NCBI GenBank assembly: GCA_013399115.1
Contig: VXAA01003136.1
Location: 185,229 to 249,228, forward strand
Reading direction: 5' to 3'
Length of the DNA: 64,000 bases
From: Anseranas semipalmata
Lineage: Eukaryota; Chordata; Aves; Anseriformes; Anseranatidae
Under the pieces are notes generated by a model. The model was not told where the DNA came from and ran no database searches. It worked only from the letters and a program-made list of their open reading frames with translations. Both the position numbers and the translations under genes were made by a program. Positions 1 to 11,472 of this stretch are shown here, piece by piece. Each line of letters starts with the position of its first letter. Positions within the stretch are counted from its first letter, which is position 1.

Positions 1-18
1 CTCCTCTCCTCTCCTCTC
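1..18. repeat. (CTCCT)n simple repeat at window edge
   Basis: The window opens inside a short CTCCT pentanucleotide run of about three and a half units. Its true length is unknown because it is cut by the window boundary. Confidence 0.7.
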
Positions 19-319
19 TTTAGACGCTTGATCATTGCTAAGTGGCACACAGGTTTTCAAAGAGCTGGCCAAGGCTGTCTGCACAGGTACAAATTCTCTC
101 CTGTCCTTTAACTTTCCAAAGAAAAGAGCAGAAGCTCAGTGCAAATACAAACACAGGAAAAAAAATCCTGTGTCTAGATTGTTCTACAAGAGTTAAAACA
201 AAAGAGAAATGTTTTTTCACATGCATAAATCTAAATTGAAAACTGGGCAGCAATTCACTTCAGCATTTAAATCACCTCAGCCACCCTGTAGCTCTGTTTC
301 TTTTTCCATTCTTTGTTTT

Positions 320-353
320 CCAGGGAGCACTAATCCAACTTAGTGCTCCCTGG
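320..353. other. Perfect 14-bp inverted repeat (hairpin)
   Basis: CCAGGGAGCACTAA at 320-333 is followed by a 6-nt spacer (TCCAAC) and its exact reverse complement at 340-353. The flanks do not continue the pairing, so this is a compact 34-nt stem-loop. The stem is shorter than a microRNA precursor (usually 20 bp or more with mismatches), and there is no T-run after it that would suggest a Pol III product. Function unknown. Confidence 0.85.
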
Positions 354-2592
354 GATAGAATAGTATGAGGCATAATAGAATGAGATCATCATCTTAGTTT
401 GGAGCTGTGGGTACTGCATGAATATTAATGATAATTAATAAGACCTTGTTTTTACCTTTAAAATCCAAACACCATGAAGGAAGGTGTGGCAATGATTTCC
501 CTTTTTTCTACAGTGTAGTATTTCTGATTACATTTTGCATTTTGAGCAAGGAGTTAGGATCCTATTGTGATGTTTTACAAATGTGTGATGTAAAAATGCA
601 TCAGTAAAAAGTAGACTCTGTTGCAGACATATTTTTTCCCACATTATCTGCTTTAAGTTAATTAATAACAATAGTCCCCATATGAAGTAGTTCTCAACAA
701 GTGACGTTTTAATCTTTGAGTTATGTTCATTGATATTAGAATCAGACAGAAACAGAAATGGTTATTCTTTTTCTCAGAGGTTTTTGTTCATTTGGCATTT
801 GTTTTTGTTCCAAACGAAGAAAGAGAAGGAAAACTTTTGGAATATTCTATTAATGGGGACAGAGCTCTTGCACTGTTTTGGGAAGAACAACTGGTGATCT
901 ACAGACCCTGAAAATCCAGGTTCCCAGAAGTCTGCTGCATGGGCTGCCAACAAGCTGGATGAGGTAGCCAGCAAGAACCCAACTCTTAAAACCTGCCTGG
1001 CAGTGAAGCTCGTATTGGAGCCTGCCTAGTGTCTGTCAGAATGTCTTTGAAATTAAACTGTGTCTGTGAAATGTTCTAAATTTGCCAAATCATCAAATTC
1101 CAATTAAACACTATTTGGTAAGAATTTTTCCAACCTGCTGTAATTAAAAGGAAACTAAATTGCCACAGCCACTGTCATGCCTGTTCAAATTCCTAGCTGT
1201 AGCTGTTGCCAGTGTTCCAGGTTGAAATGATACATAGATATGTATGTAGGTCCACAACACATTTCTGAATCCAGGAAGCCACTCTTTCCAGCCAGAGGAA
1301 AAAAAAAAAAAGGCAATGTCCATGGCCAGACTGTTTATAGTTCTATCACCTCATTATTTTTCTTTGAGGAAGGTTTTTTAGTAGAACTATTTCTCTCTAC
1401 ACGGTTTATTTCTAAGAGATATTGTGTCCTGATGAAGAGTTTCAAAAAGGTCAGGCAAACTGTACTGTTCAAGCTGTCTAAAAAAGATTGCTATTACATT
1501 TTCCTTAAACTTGATATTCCCTGGAAGATTAACTGCCTTATAAATGACATTTTGACAGATTGTTTTAGCTATGAGGGGTTATGTGTATGCGCTGAATTTT
1601 AAAGCCTGCCTGTTAACTCTCAAAGTGAATTGAAATGAGTAATTTATTTTGCTGGTGTTTGGTATGTTATGTCATTTCTGAAATATAGAGATCTTCATCT
1701 GGGGAATATAAAAGATACTGTAGAACCAGCAGTACTTAGAACTCCACGCACAGCCACTCCCTTTTGACTGTGATATCAAAGGAAACTCCCAAAATACAAA
1801 GATGGATTTTAAAAAGAAGTGCAGCACATTGACATGATGAATTCTTTAGAAAATCTGCTTGTAAGTTTCAAAAGGCTGGTGGGTGCCAGGGAGTTTGTAA
1901 ATTGCCATCATTAGATACCTAATTGTAAATGGAGTTTTTCTGAGAAGCTTGTTCACTGAACACTGACACTATGATGACAAGACCCAAAACAGATACATCA
2001 TCCTGATTAGCTGACTATATTTCTTAGACAGGAACTGATCTATTTCTTTACATATTTACTTTCTTGGCTCTGAAGCTGAGGAATGTCTTGTGTTAGTCTG
2101 GCCAGGTGAAGGATCACTATGTAAGCAATAGGCTATATCCAGTGTGTCTTTCTGCACTGAGAGCAGGACCTATGTTAATGCCTATGGCTTCAGCTACCCC
2201 ACATCTCTTTACATTGTGAGTCTTTTTACTTGTGTAGAGTCTTGCAAAGGTGTCTTGTGTGAGTGTCTGACCTTTGTAGGTACAACAACAAAATTTCTGT
2301 GGTGTAGCCCTGGAATGCCTGCTCCTGCTCTACCTCTAGAATAATCGAATAGGAAGAGGATGCTCAGCAAAACCAGGATGGTCATGAAATGACGTTTTTT
2401 CCACAAGTGGTGACTTGCCATCTGTCAGGCTACAGGAAGAGGAGCCCCTTGAATGGGCCCAGGGAGATTGTTTTCTGCTAGGGAACTCTGAACAATAGTT
2501 TAGGTGTAAGGGGATGTATGAGTTTTTCAAACTTATGTTATGCATGCTTCAGTGGCATGTTTTTTAGAGGAAAACTCTTGTCTTGTTCTTTT

Positions 2593-2615
2593 TTTGTTTG
2601 TTTGTTTGTTTGTTT
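2593..2615. repeat. (TTTG)n microsatellite
   Basis: Five to six consecutive TTTG units preceded by a short T run. Confidence 0.9.
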
Positions 2616-3604
2616 CATTGATTTTGGCTTTTCTCTACTTGACTCCTGCACATATAGCACAGTCAAGAAGTTCTTTTAAGAGCCTCTTGCCTCACAAAAT
2701 GTCCTGGAGATTATCCTGTACCTGACGTAATAACAGTCAGCTGACTGACAAGAACTACTAGTTCCAGATTACGCATCTGTCTGCTTGCGATGGCTGAGGA
2801 CCATACAGCTGGTGTACATGGGAAGGACTGGCCTGTATCCTAATTATTCAGTGAGAGAAAGAACTCAAGCCCTATTTTATCCATGATGAACTGTAATACT
2901 AACCATTTTTGAGTGAGTCACTACCAAAACTAGCTGGGAAATAGGCATTTCAGAGGTGAAACTAGACTCGCTGAGTAATCTGTGGTATTCTGGGGAGTAA
3001 TTTGTAAATGTTACTATATGGAACTACATGGATGCATTTTGCAAGTATTGGTGCTCATCCTGAGCTAAACAGTTTCTTGCCCATTCCTGAACATGACGGG
3101 CTGTCCATTCAGTATATGTCTGAACAAAAACAGTAGAGAGTGAGTGCCATGACTCTATGTAGCTTCAGTGCATCTTCCTGACTGTGTTAAGGTATTGGTT
3201 TAGTATTTAAGGCTAACCTGGCAGCTTTGGAAACATCTAACAGCTGTCTGACAGCCAAAGTACTTAGAACGGGAAAGCTCAGTTTGCTCACTTAGCCAAA
3301 AACAATAATGGGAAATAGATGACACTGCTGACACCCACTCGAGTCTTCACTAGCAGACCCTTTGAGACCCAAAATATGTCACGTCAAGATTCTGTCCTGA
3401 TAACAACCTGAGCGAAGTAAGAATCTTCAGAAAAATCTCCGCATAGAACTGAGCTGTTGTTTTGTGCAAGCTAAAGACTGATGGTGAGGGATTGCTGGAC
3501 GATGTGATGCAAATATTCACTGAATATATGTGACTATTTAGCATGCTGGTTTTGCTGGTGAGTAGTATTTTTGAAGACTCAAGAAAAGAGTAACCCAAAT
3601 AAGA

Positions 3605-3655
3605 AGAAGTCATAGCACTGTGGAAGGTCTGATAGAGATGACCTGTTCCAACACA
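3605..3655 (-). mobile_element. Possible decayed CR1 3' end (very short)
   Basis: Read on the plus strand, the segment starts TCATAG, continues through a GGAAGG block and a GAGATGACCTGTTCCAAC block, and so follows the order of the reverse-complemented CR1 3' untranslated tail (octamer, GGAAGGGACC, GATCATCTAGTCCAAC). Only about 50 bp can be followed and identity is low, so chance similarity cannot be excluded. Confidence 0.3.
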
Positions 3656-6527
3656 ATCTGTTTTTTGTAAAACTCAGATCCAGAGGAACTCTGGATTTTG
3701 ATCATACACAGCAATGGTCATGTGAGCTGATTGCATTCCATGCAGTGCTTTGTATTATAAAAACAATACTTTGCCTTTTTGCTGTATACTGAGGGCACTG
3801 ACATGCTGCCTACCAGGTACAACTGCATTTAGTTAGGATCATAATGATCTGTAATGGCTTAGTTCAGTGTCAGATTTGCATGTCTTTACTAACATTTGAT
3901 ATCCAGATTTGCAGGCATCTAGGAAATGCTTTCCTAGAAAAGAACACTAGAGCACAGGTTGCATTTCTTTAAGAAACTAATACATGACAATGTTGAGTAA
4001 ACAAGCCAATGAGCCAACATGAAAAGGAGGTGTGTTCCTGTTAAAAGCTAGTCCCTAGTCTGTGTCATGTTGGTAGAGACCCTAGCCTGGAGATGAACTT
4101 TCCAGATTAGGAAAAAACGAGATGATAGCAATCATCCGAGGTGCACTGATTGTGTCTCTCTTGTATTTCAGGAGATTACTTTGGCTAGGCTCAGAGACTT
4201 TTTTTTTTTCTGAGAAAAAATTAGGGGCTCTTAGTAAGAATTCTGAGGTAAGTGCTGTCTGATGTTTTGTTAAACCCACTGCTTCAATGAGACATTAGAA
4301 GGAAAATATTTTGTTTTGTTGGTTTATTTTGGCTTTTGCTTGCTTGGATCCTTTACAGGGCTCTAAAGAGGAGTGTGTAGGATGGGCAGTGTGCCAGGTT
4401 TGCAGCCTGTACCCTCCTTCAGTCCCAGAGAGTTCGGTCAGAAAAGGATTAATGTATTCTCCTGTGAATGCCTGGCAAAAGATGAGAGAGAGAGGATGAG
4501 AGGTGAGACTTCTATGTAAGCAGAGAATTTGTTGACAGTTGGACTCTCACATGAAATCATTTAGGACAAGACAGGAGCTCTGGTGCTTCTGATGATGTGA
4601 GCCCATAGTGGGGCTGGGAAATGGGCATTGTGCAGGCCTTTGTGCAGCATTTTCTTCCCCTGGAAAGGGAAGGTGAGTCCATGACACTTTGTAAGATGAC
4701 AAAGTTTCCTCTTTTCTTGAGGATCCTCTAGCAGGGTCTTCCAATTTTCTTACTTGGCTTTATACATTTTAAAAATGTGTTGGGTGTGTTTATTAAATGA
4801 TTAAAATAGCTACTGTGTATGGGGACAGAATCAAGGGAAAATCTTAATACAGAAGTCACTTCCAGTTTTGACAGGAGATAAGACTTGAATTCCCTGTTGT
4901 GAAACTGCACTTACACTCTTGCTATGTGGCTTAGACTTGCTTTTGGACATGACCTATTACTTCTGGTTCAAATACATGTAAAAAATAACAGAAGTCTTAA
5001 GCACTGAAAGAGATTCTCATCTTCCTGTGAATGGTCCACTTTATGTAAATGTCTATAAGCAGCTTCTATTTTGTTTATTTTGTGGATTAAACCTCAGTCT
5101 TAATCTGGCATCCCTTTTGGCTTTCAGGAGGCATCCACAGCAGTCTACTGAAGGAATAGACAAGAAATGAAAAGGCAGTTTCTGTAGTTGTTCCAACATT
5201 GCAGGAAGAGAACACTTAAAACTAGCCACATGTGGTACTTGTGCACAGAAACTGAGACTCTGTGTACTTGGCAGTGTAGAAATGAATAGAAAGAGAAATT
5301 GAGCTGAGAAGATGACAACTAAGGCCATAATTATGAAATGTAAGCTCTATGGGCAAGCTTTTGCTAGAAAACTTGTAATGCAATCAGGCACATATTGTGA
5401 GACAAACCCACATATAAACAAGAAAAGTCTTTTTATTGTCCCTCAGTCATATGTAAAGCTGAGGAATAATGAATTTGAATAACTGGCTCCCAATCACACT
5501 AAATTAATTTGAGTATTAACATATTTATTCTGAAAGCCAATCAAGGGCCTTAGACATAAGACCATCCTTCCACTCAAATAGAATTTAAAAGAAATATTGT
5601 AACAGCCAACTCTTAAAAGACTTCCAGGTATACTGTTTCAAATTTCAATAAAGCTCAATTGATCTTTAAGATTCGCAACCTATCTGCCAAAACTCCCCAG
5701 CTGCAACAAAAGCTTTCTTCCCAGCAATGCCAGTATACTGTTCCTAAATCCCAGACTCAGACTGAATTTCTTGGGAACTTTAGACAAGTGCTTCATCCTT
5801 CATTCTTCATACTCAGCCTTACCAATGGCACTAACAGGGACTGGATTTGTACTGCATGGTGAAGTGCAGTAATTTCTTCGTTATTTTGTAACAAAATGCA
5901 AAGTCCCTATTTCCCATTCTCTCTCATGCAAATGCACAAACACAACTGTAATACATAACTGAAAATGTTCTTGGATGTACAATTCAGGAATTATTTTTTT
6001 CCATAGGCATTAAAATCCCAGTGCAGCAGTTATGATGTCTCCTGTATGGCCAAGTCCAGAGTCATCATTGCTCCAGCATCACTGCTGACAGGCAGAATAA
6101 AGGATTGCAGTCAGCCTCAAAAGTGTATCTTGCCAGCTGTCTTGCTCCTGTTATTATTTCGTTAGCAATCCGTTTCTAAATTGCAATTTTATCTTTCATT
6201 TCTCCATGTGTTCAAACTGGACTAAAGCTGTAGCTTCTTGCCTGACTGGCTCCAGTGAGGTAGCATGGCCCACAATAAAATTCATTTTTAGATTCACAGA
6301 TAAATTAATGGACTCTGAACTGACTGCAGCTGCTCAAGAGTGAGACCTTGGTGCTGTGATAGACAGCAAAACACCATCTCGGTGGTTAGTAGCAGTCAAG
6401 CAAGCAGACAAAATGTTAGGCTTTTTTGGAAATGGAAAAAAGAACAAAACAGAAAACACCATTATGCAAGATTTGTTCACAATGTGAATGATTTGTGCAG
6501 TTTTACTCTCTGTACCTAAAAATCAGT

Positions 6528-7125
6528 GTATTAGAACTGGAGAAGGCACAGAGATGATCAGAGCTATGAAGTAGCTTGCATAGGAAGAATGATTGTGAAG
6601 GATAGGGTTCCTCCAGCCTCAGGAAGGATACAAAAGAGGTCTGTGAAATCATGAATGGCATTTGGTAAATGGGAAAGGAGATTTGGTAGTGATCAAGACC
6701 AATCGTTCACAATTTTCTCCAGTGTGAAAATTGAGGGCCAACATATGCAGCTAGTAGGAGCCTAGTTCAAATCAAAAGTAGGTGATTCACGTGAAGGAGA
6801 GAGCTCTTCACAAAGTGCATGATTGTGCTATGGAATGTCTTCCTGAAGGACGCTGCAAACATAAGAAATGTATATGGCTTCAAGGGAAGACTGGAGAAGT
6901 ATTTGAAACATAGGGCTCCCACAGTTACTGAATGGATTAAATCCTAACAAGCTCAAAAAATCTGCTGAATGGAAAGCAGCTGCAGAGTGGAAGAGTATGA
7001 AGAGAGGAAATAACATCTACATTTACTCTGCTGTGCTTTCTCACATGCTTAGTTATGACCACGAAATACTGGATTAGCTAAGCACTTGGTCCAAATCAGT
7101 ATAGCCACTTGTATTTTTATGTTCT
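6528..7125 (+). mobile_element. Ancient CR1/L3-type LINE 3' end
   Basis: About 600 bp follow the 3' part of an old, turtle- or crocodile-like CR1 in order. A degraded MI(K/R)AMK-like start near 6554 is followed by an AAAGAGGTCTGTGAAATCAT block (6632-6651) equal to the conserved VYKIM region. Then come a TTCACAAAGTGCA block (6808-6820) for the FFT region, TGTGCTATGGAATGTCTTCC (6825-6844) for the LWNSLP region, and finally the untranslated tail: ATACTGGATTAGCTAAGCAC, TTGGTCCAAATCAGTATAGC and TATGTTCT at the end. Many substitutions and indels destroy every frame. This differs from the octamer-tailed CR1 at 30 kb and must be far older. It is a 5'-truncated fossil with no coding capacity. Confidence 0.75.
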
Positions 7126-7751
7126 AACAAGGTCCTAACAATTGGTATGACCCAGAAACAAATACTGAGCCTCTGACTTCTCTATTTTTTTCTATAGAAT
7201 CTGGAAAACATGCTTTATTTCTTGGATTATAGAGTGACAGGATCTACAGTGTATGTGAGGTGATCAGAGCTATTCACACCTCTCATTACAAGCTTCCTTT
7301 CCAAAGTCTGAAGACTCAGTTAGGCGTTTATACTTTCATGTCTGTGTCTTTGCAAATGTATGGTAAAATATCAGACAAAGCTGGTGCTGTAAAATAAGGA
7401 CCTGTGAGGAGGAGTGAACTCAGCAGTGCATTTAATTGTCTCAGAATCATAAACTATGTGAAGCCCTGGTATTTTCATTTCATTTGCTTCGCATGCATTC
7501 TGAAAGGCTCTATGAATGTTTGGAGCATCCCTTTGTGCATGAAAATGTGAAAAGTCAAGTATTATTAGAAAACCTATTTTAATCTAGTTGCAAACTGAAT
7601 ATTCTTCCTGGCAATGAAATCAACATCTAAAATTATAATTTAGAGAGAGGGAGAAATGGTTTCCATATGGGGATAATTATGTGGTCTTCTCTTCAAGTAA
7701 TACAGAAATCACTACCTTGATGAAAGAGTCGGGAATAACTTGTTTATCTAG

Positions 7752-7775
7752 CATTTATTTGGGCATTTATTTGGG
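7752..7775. repeat. 12-bp tandem duplication
   Basis: CATTTATTTGGG occurs twice head to tail, followed by a further CAT. This looks like a replication-slippage duplication. Confidence 0.9.
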
Positions 7776-7999
7776 CATCACAACACTAAAACAGGTCAGA
7801 AGGAATCTGACCCAAATATTTCCTATCTTGATTATTGGTTACAAATGTGAGCAATAACTTTCAGCTAAGACAAGCTCACTGTAAATCCTACTAACCTGTT
7901 TTTTAAGGCATCACCTCTTATGGTGAAAGGATTGTTCTGTCTCTGTGCCTAACTCAGCCCTTGGTTTCTTTAGTGAAATACCCAGTAAAGGTGCCAATT

Positions 8000-8160
8000 G
8001 TGGCAGAGGCTTTAGTGGTGTGGATTCCTGTCCATGAGATCACCAGCTCATTGACCAACCGTAACTTGCTAATGACCACTTGGTAAATGACCTACACTGG
8101 ATTTGAACTGGTGACCTTAATGTGGAGGACTCTGTATGCCAATTATAATCTCTGGAGGAT
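8000..8160 (-). mobile_element. Possible tRNA-derived SINE relic
   Basis: On the minus strand, GTTCAAATCC at 8099-8108 is a perfect Pol III B-box consensus (GTTCRANTCC). TGGCATACAGAG about 33 nt upstream of it (near 8130-8141) is A-box-like. The A-to-B distance is about ten bases shorter than in a tRNA, so a deletion or chance is possible. No poly(A) tail or target duplication is visible, and the family cannot be named. An old amniote SINE is the likely source. Confidence 0.35.
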
Positions 8161-8630
8161 TCAATTTCTGTTTTTTATTCTAAAATAAACTCTGTTCAAC
8201 CTCAAGCTTCTTCCTCAGGCAGTGTTGGGACAATAATCTTTACTCTTTTACCTTGAATTCCTTTGTATCTTTCACAGTGCTAAGTTGATCATCTTCACCA
8301 TTTCATTCAGAAATAATCTAAATATACATTTAATTCATATAGTATTAGAAAACTTTATTTTTCAGCTTGTGTTTATGGGAACAAAGAGAAAGAATTTTCA
8401 TAGCTGTATTCAGTACTCTTGAGAAAACACCATGCACTGTACCATGGGAATAGCCCTGAGTTCTTTACTCCAGCAAAAGCCTAAATCAACAAGACTTGTG
8501 CCCGAGGAGCTACCACAGGGCTGGCCCAAGTATTTTGATGTTTGTGGTTACAGAAGTACACACACAAAAAAAGTGGAAGAATAAAAAAATCCTTCCAAAT
8601 TTCAGAATATTTAACTAGAGCTTATGTATT

Positions 8631-8651
8631 AAAAAAAAAAAAAAAAAAAAA
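8631..8651. repeat. Poly(A) tract, A21
   Basis: Uninterrupted run of 21 A. No adjacent retroelement or target duplication is recognisable, so it is annotated only as a homopolymer. Confidence 0.95.
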
Positions 8652-9308
8652 GCTATTATGTAAGATTAAATTGTGTGGCCGTAATTGAGCCCAAGTGTGG
8701 ATAATGTATACTGATTAAAAGCCTACAATCATCCAGTTGTTTGGAAAAATATAAGATGGTGTTGAATTTGGGTGTGGTTTTTTTGTTTGTTTGTTTTTTT
8801 GAGTTGTATATATGTATTTATTGCAATTATCAGCTGTTCACCAGAATCTTCTAATTTCATTGTCATGGTCAAAAATGAAGGCGAAAACTGACTTGTTTGT
8901 GTATCTAGTATTCATGAACTTTTCTAAACTGACTTTATTGCTCAAAACATAAGCTTTCTATTTACCCCCCCTTTTTTTTTTGTCAAAATATTCAAATATT
9001 TACCTCAAAAAATCTTGGACTTTGTGAGTCCTTTTGGGGGGGTGAAAGAGGGAATATGGATGTGACTTAGGTATGACGTTTAAATTAATTCTAGCAAAAT
9101 GTGAAGAATTAGATCCCATGAATCTCAGTTGATGTGTATTCTTGATTTTTATTCTACACATTACTGATTCCTGGATTAAGGGGGAAAGTTTAAAAAGGTA
9201 AGCAAAAAACTTTTCCCTGAAACATAGACCTTGATCAGACTGAATACAATAAATCAGTGCTTCTTCCTCATGTGATGACACAGAAGAATTCAATATAAAA
9301 TATTGAGT

Positions 9309-9329
9309 AAAACAAAACAAAACAAAAAA
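9309..9329. repeat. (AAAAC)n short repeat
   Basis: Three to four AAAAC-type units. Confidence 0.85.
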
Positions 9330-10779
9330 GACATTGAGTTCCTTTCTTCTCAAATGTCTGCTAATTTCTTAAATATGTGAAGGAGCTAGGCATACAACCC
9401 TTCTCCTGTATAAATTATAACGTAGCTACTGTGACTTACCAAAGATTCCAATATTGCCATATTTTGTTATTGAAATTTCTCCATCTCTTTGATTGAAATA
9501 GCCAGTCTTAGCATCTGGTCAAATACTTAACATATTTTGTATACCATAGCCAGGAAAATACATTTTTAATTACAGATCTCTGAAGCCCTTGTGGTTATGA
9601 AGGAAAAAGAATCAAAAGTTTCATCTAAAGTCAAGCTGGCTGAAGTCAAGCTGATGAAATGAAGTCAGATAGGAAATGAACAAACATATATATCATATTG
9701 TATATTTACTATACCAAACTGAGACCAGTTTTGGAAGACTGTTGCCCCTGACTTACCAGACTGAGCAAATCTGGCAATGGTATGGACATATGCTGAGTTC
9801 AGTTTTCCAATGTAAAGTCTAGGCATTTTCCCTACAAATGAAAATGTCTAGCTTATGAGGTACATGTTATGCTTTCAAAAACAGTTTTGCATCATATATA
9901 TGCTATATAAACTTAATCCAAGCCTGCTATGCTCTTTGCAGGAAAGCAAAGTGAAATTCTTAAGTCAATATATTTTCAACTAAAATGGACTGTCCTTTTT
10001 TTTTGCAATTTTTTTTTTCCAGTAAAATGATGAATTTTTAAGGGAATGTTCACTTTTTCTTAATAAAATGACCTGAACAGATAATGATCCTTCTTTCCAG
10101 AAACATAGCCTCTGCCTTTCTCTGGAATTTCCGAGGAACTTTTATGATAAAACCAAAAAACATTTTTCCCCCTTTTTTCCAAGTCTGCCATGAAAATGCT
10201 CACTATTTTATGATCTGCTCCAGTGTGGTAATTTCTGTTTAATTTAGCTTCGAGCCAGTTACTTTCTGCACCCACAGAGAAACTCCATGTGTAGATTCAC
10301 TGAACACAAGAAACATCACTCTCATCCATGAGATTGTAGGGCTTGCTTCTTATGGCACCTGAAAATTTTGGGAAAGCACTTAATTTTTGCTTCAGTTTAC
10401 TCAGTATTTTCCTCCCAGTTTTTCACTGTAAAATACAAGTTTTGATAACTGAAATGTAGGAAAGAGGCTTGAAATATTGTCTTCTGAGGGATTAAATGTT
10501 TATAGTCTTATTTCTAGATGTGAATATTATTCATTCTGTGCTAAAGTTTCTCAATTTAATTTTAGCTATATGGCAACCTGTTGACAATGGTTAAAGGGAC
10601 TCACTAAATAGCAAAGCTGGCAAAATCTCTTTTCAGCTGATAGCTCAGCTGAGTTGTAGGAATTAGCTGTAAGAGCAGCAACAGCTGCCAGAAGGCAGCA
10701 GCATAGCAGGGAATAACAGAAAGGAATAGATACTGAGAATTGGTCTGTCTTGTCACCCACAGAAGTGACAATGTAGCAA

Positions 10780-11118
10780 CTATGGGTAATATAAGGTAGA
10801 GTATCTTTGCTTTAACTCAAGAGGAATAAACCTACAGAAAAGATTTGGGTCAAATTCATATGCAGGGTTGCAAGCACCTTGTGCCACTCCGTGCAGCACA
10901 AAGATGCCTCCCAGAGCACTCTCCCACTGGGGCAGGATCCCAGCTACAGGCAGACCCAAGGGCATCCTTTCCATGCATGCTGGACCAGGCTCATCCTGGC
11001 CTGAAGGCTCAGCCACAAGTGGCATCCTGTTTTTCAAGCTCATCTTTTCCTTTCCCATCAGGTTGAGCAAGCTGCTGGCCTGCTTGGTGATCTTGGGAAG
11101 CTTCTTCCTTTTCTGCTT
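10780..11118 (-). CDS. Unrecognised 113-codon open frame in a GC-rich patch (possible exon or relic)
   Basis: The minus strand is open from just after a TAG (11119-11121) down to a stop at 10780, 113 codons in all. It has no convincing start, since the ORF start at 11070 is a TTG. The conceptual peptide opens with a basic stretch (KQKRKKLPK) and continues with a balanced composition that includes LGLPVAGILPQWESALGG and CNPAYEFDPNLF. The local GC content is clearly above the surroundings. A possible donor (GTAG/GTTTAT) lies near 10830, but the acceptor side is weak. I recognise no family. The frame could be a coding exon, an old retrocopy, or chance openness from higher GC, because the plus strand is open here too (10868-11167). 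Treat it as a hypothesis. Confidence 0.2.
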   Translation of the reverse strand, partial: KQKRKKLPKITKQASSLLNLMGKEKMSLKNRMPLVAEPSGQDEPGPACMERMPLGLPVAGILPQWESALGGIFVLHGVAQGACNPAYEFDPNLFCRFIPLELKQRYSTLYYP

Positions 11119-11410
11119 CTATTTTCCATGGGGAAGGTGTAAAAATATATATTTGTTGAGAATATAGTACATATAAGCTAGATGTTATGCTGCTCTATGC
11201 AGCTCTACAGTGTTTCCACATTCCTTGAAGTATATAATCTTTTTCAGAGAAGACAACACTTCTGCTCTGAGACAAAAACATGTACACAGCTCAGATATTT
11301 TTCGTTTCAGATCTGTAAAGACAGAAGTAGTCTGTGGAATGATCATATACATAGAATTACTCCAAAACTAGCTCTGAATTTTTAAAGTGCTTTTGGATTC
11401 TTCTGAATGG

Positions 11411-11472
11411 AAAATAAAATAAAATAAAATAAAATAAAATAAAATAAAATAAAATAAAATAAAACAAAACAA
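11411..11472. repeat. (AAAAT)n microsatellite with AAAAC end
   Basis: About ten perfect AAAAT units are followed by two AAAAC units and then unique sequence. The repeat probably varies in length between individuals. Confidence 0.97.

Larger units (their letters stand above)
1..6527. other. AT-rich non-coding stretch, no gene seen
   Basis: I find no convincing exon, RNA gene or intact mobile element here. Open frames are below about 120 codons, overlap on both strands and resemble no protein I know. Items listed separately are a perfect 14-bp hairpin near 0.33 kb, a (TTTG)n run near 2.6 kb and a possible CR1 tail relic near 3.6 kb. Short A or T runs are scattered through it (for example 1300-1311 and 4200-4210). 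Confidence 0.55.

Noticed and set aside
320..353. microRNA precursor
   Set aside because: The stem is only 14 bp and does not extend; precursors normally have 20 bp or more with a longer arm.
1240..1602. 120-codon plus-strand frame
   Set aside because: Composition is Phe/Lys/Leu-rich as expected from AT-rich DNA, it crosses an A tract and resembles no protein family.
7125..7130. Target-site duplication of the ancient CR1
   Set aside because: No matching direct repeat can be recognised at the two ends, and CR1 elements generally make none or very short ones.
10370..10420. Further copy of the 14.8/33.7 kb palindromic element (AAAGCACTTAATTTTTGC)
   Set aside because: Only one short arm-like block is present, without the opposite arm or the centre.
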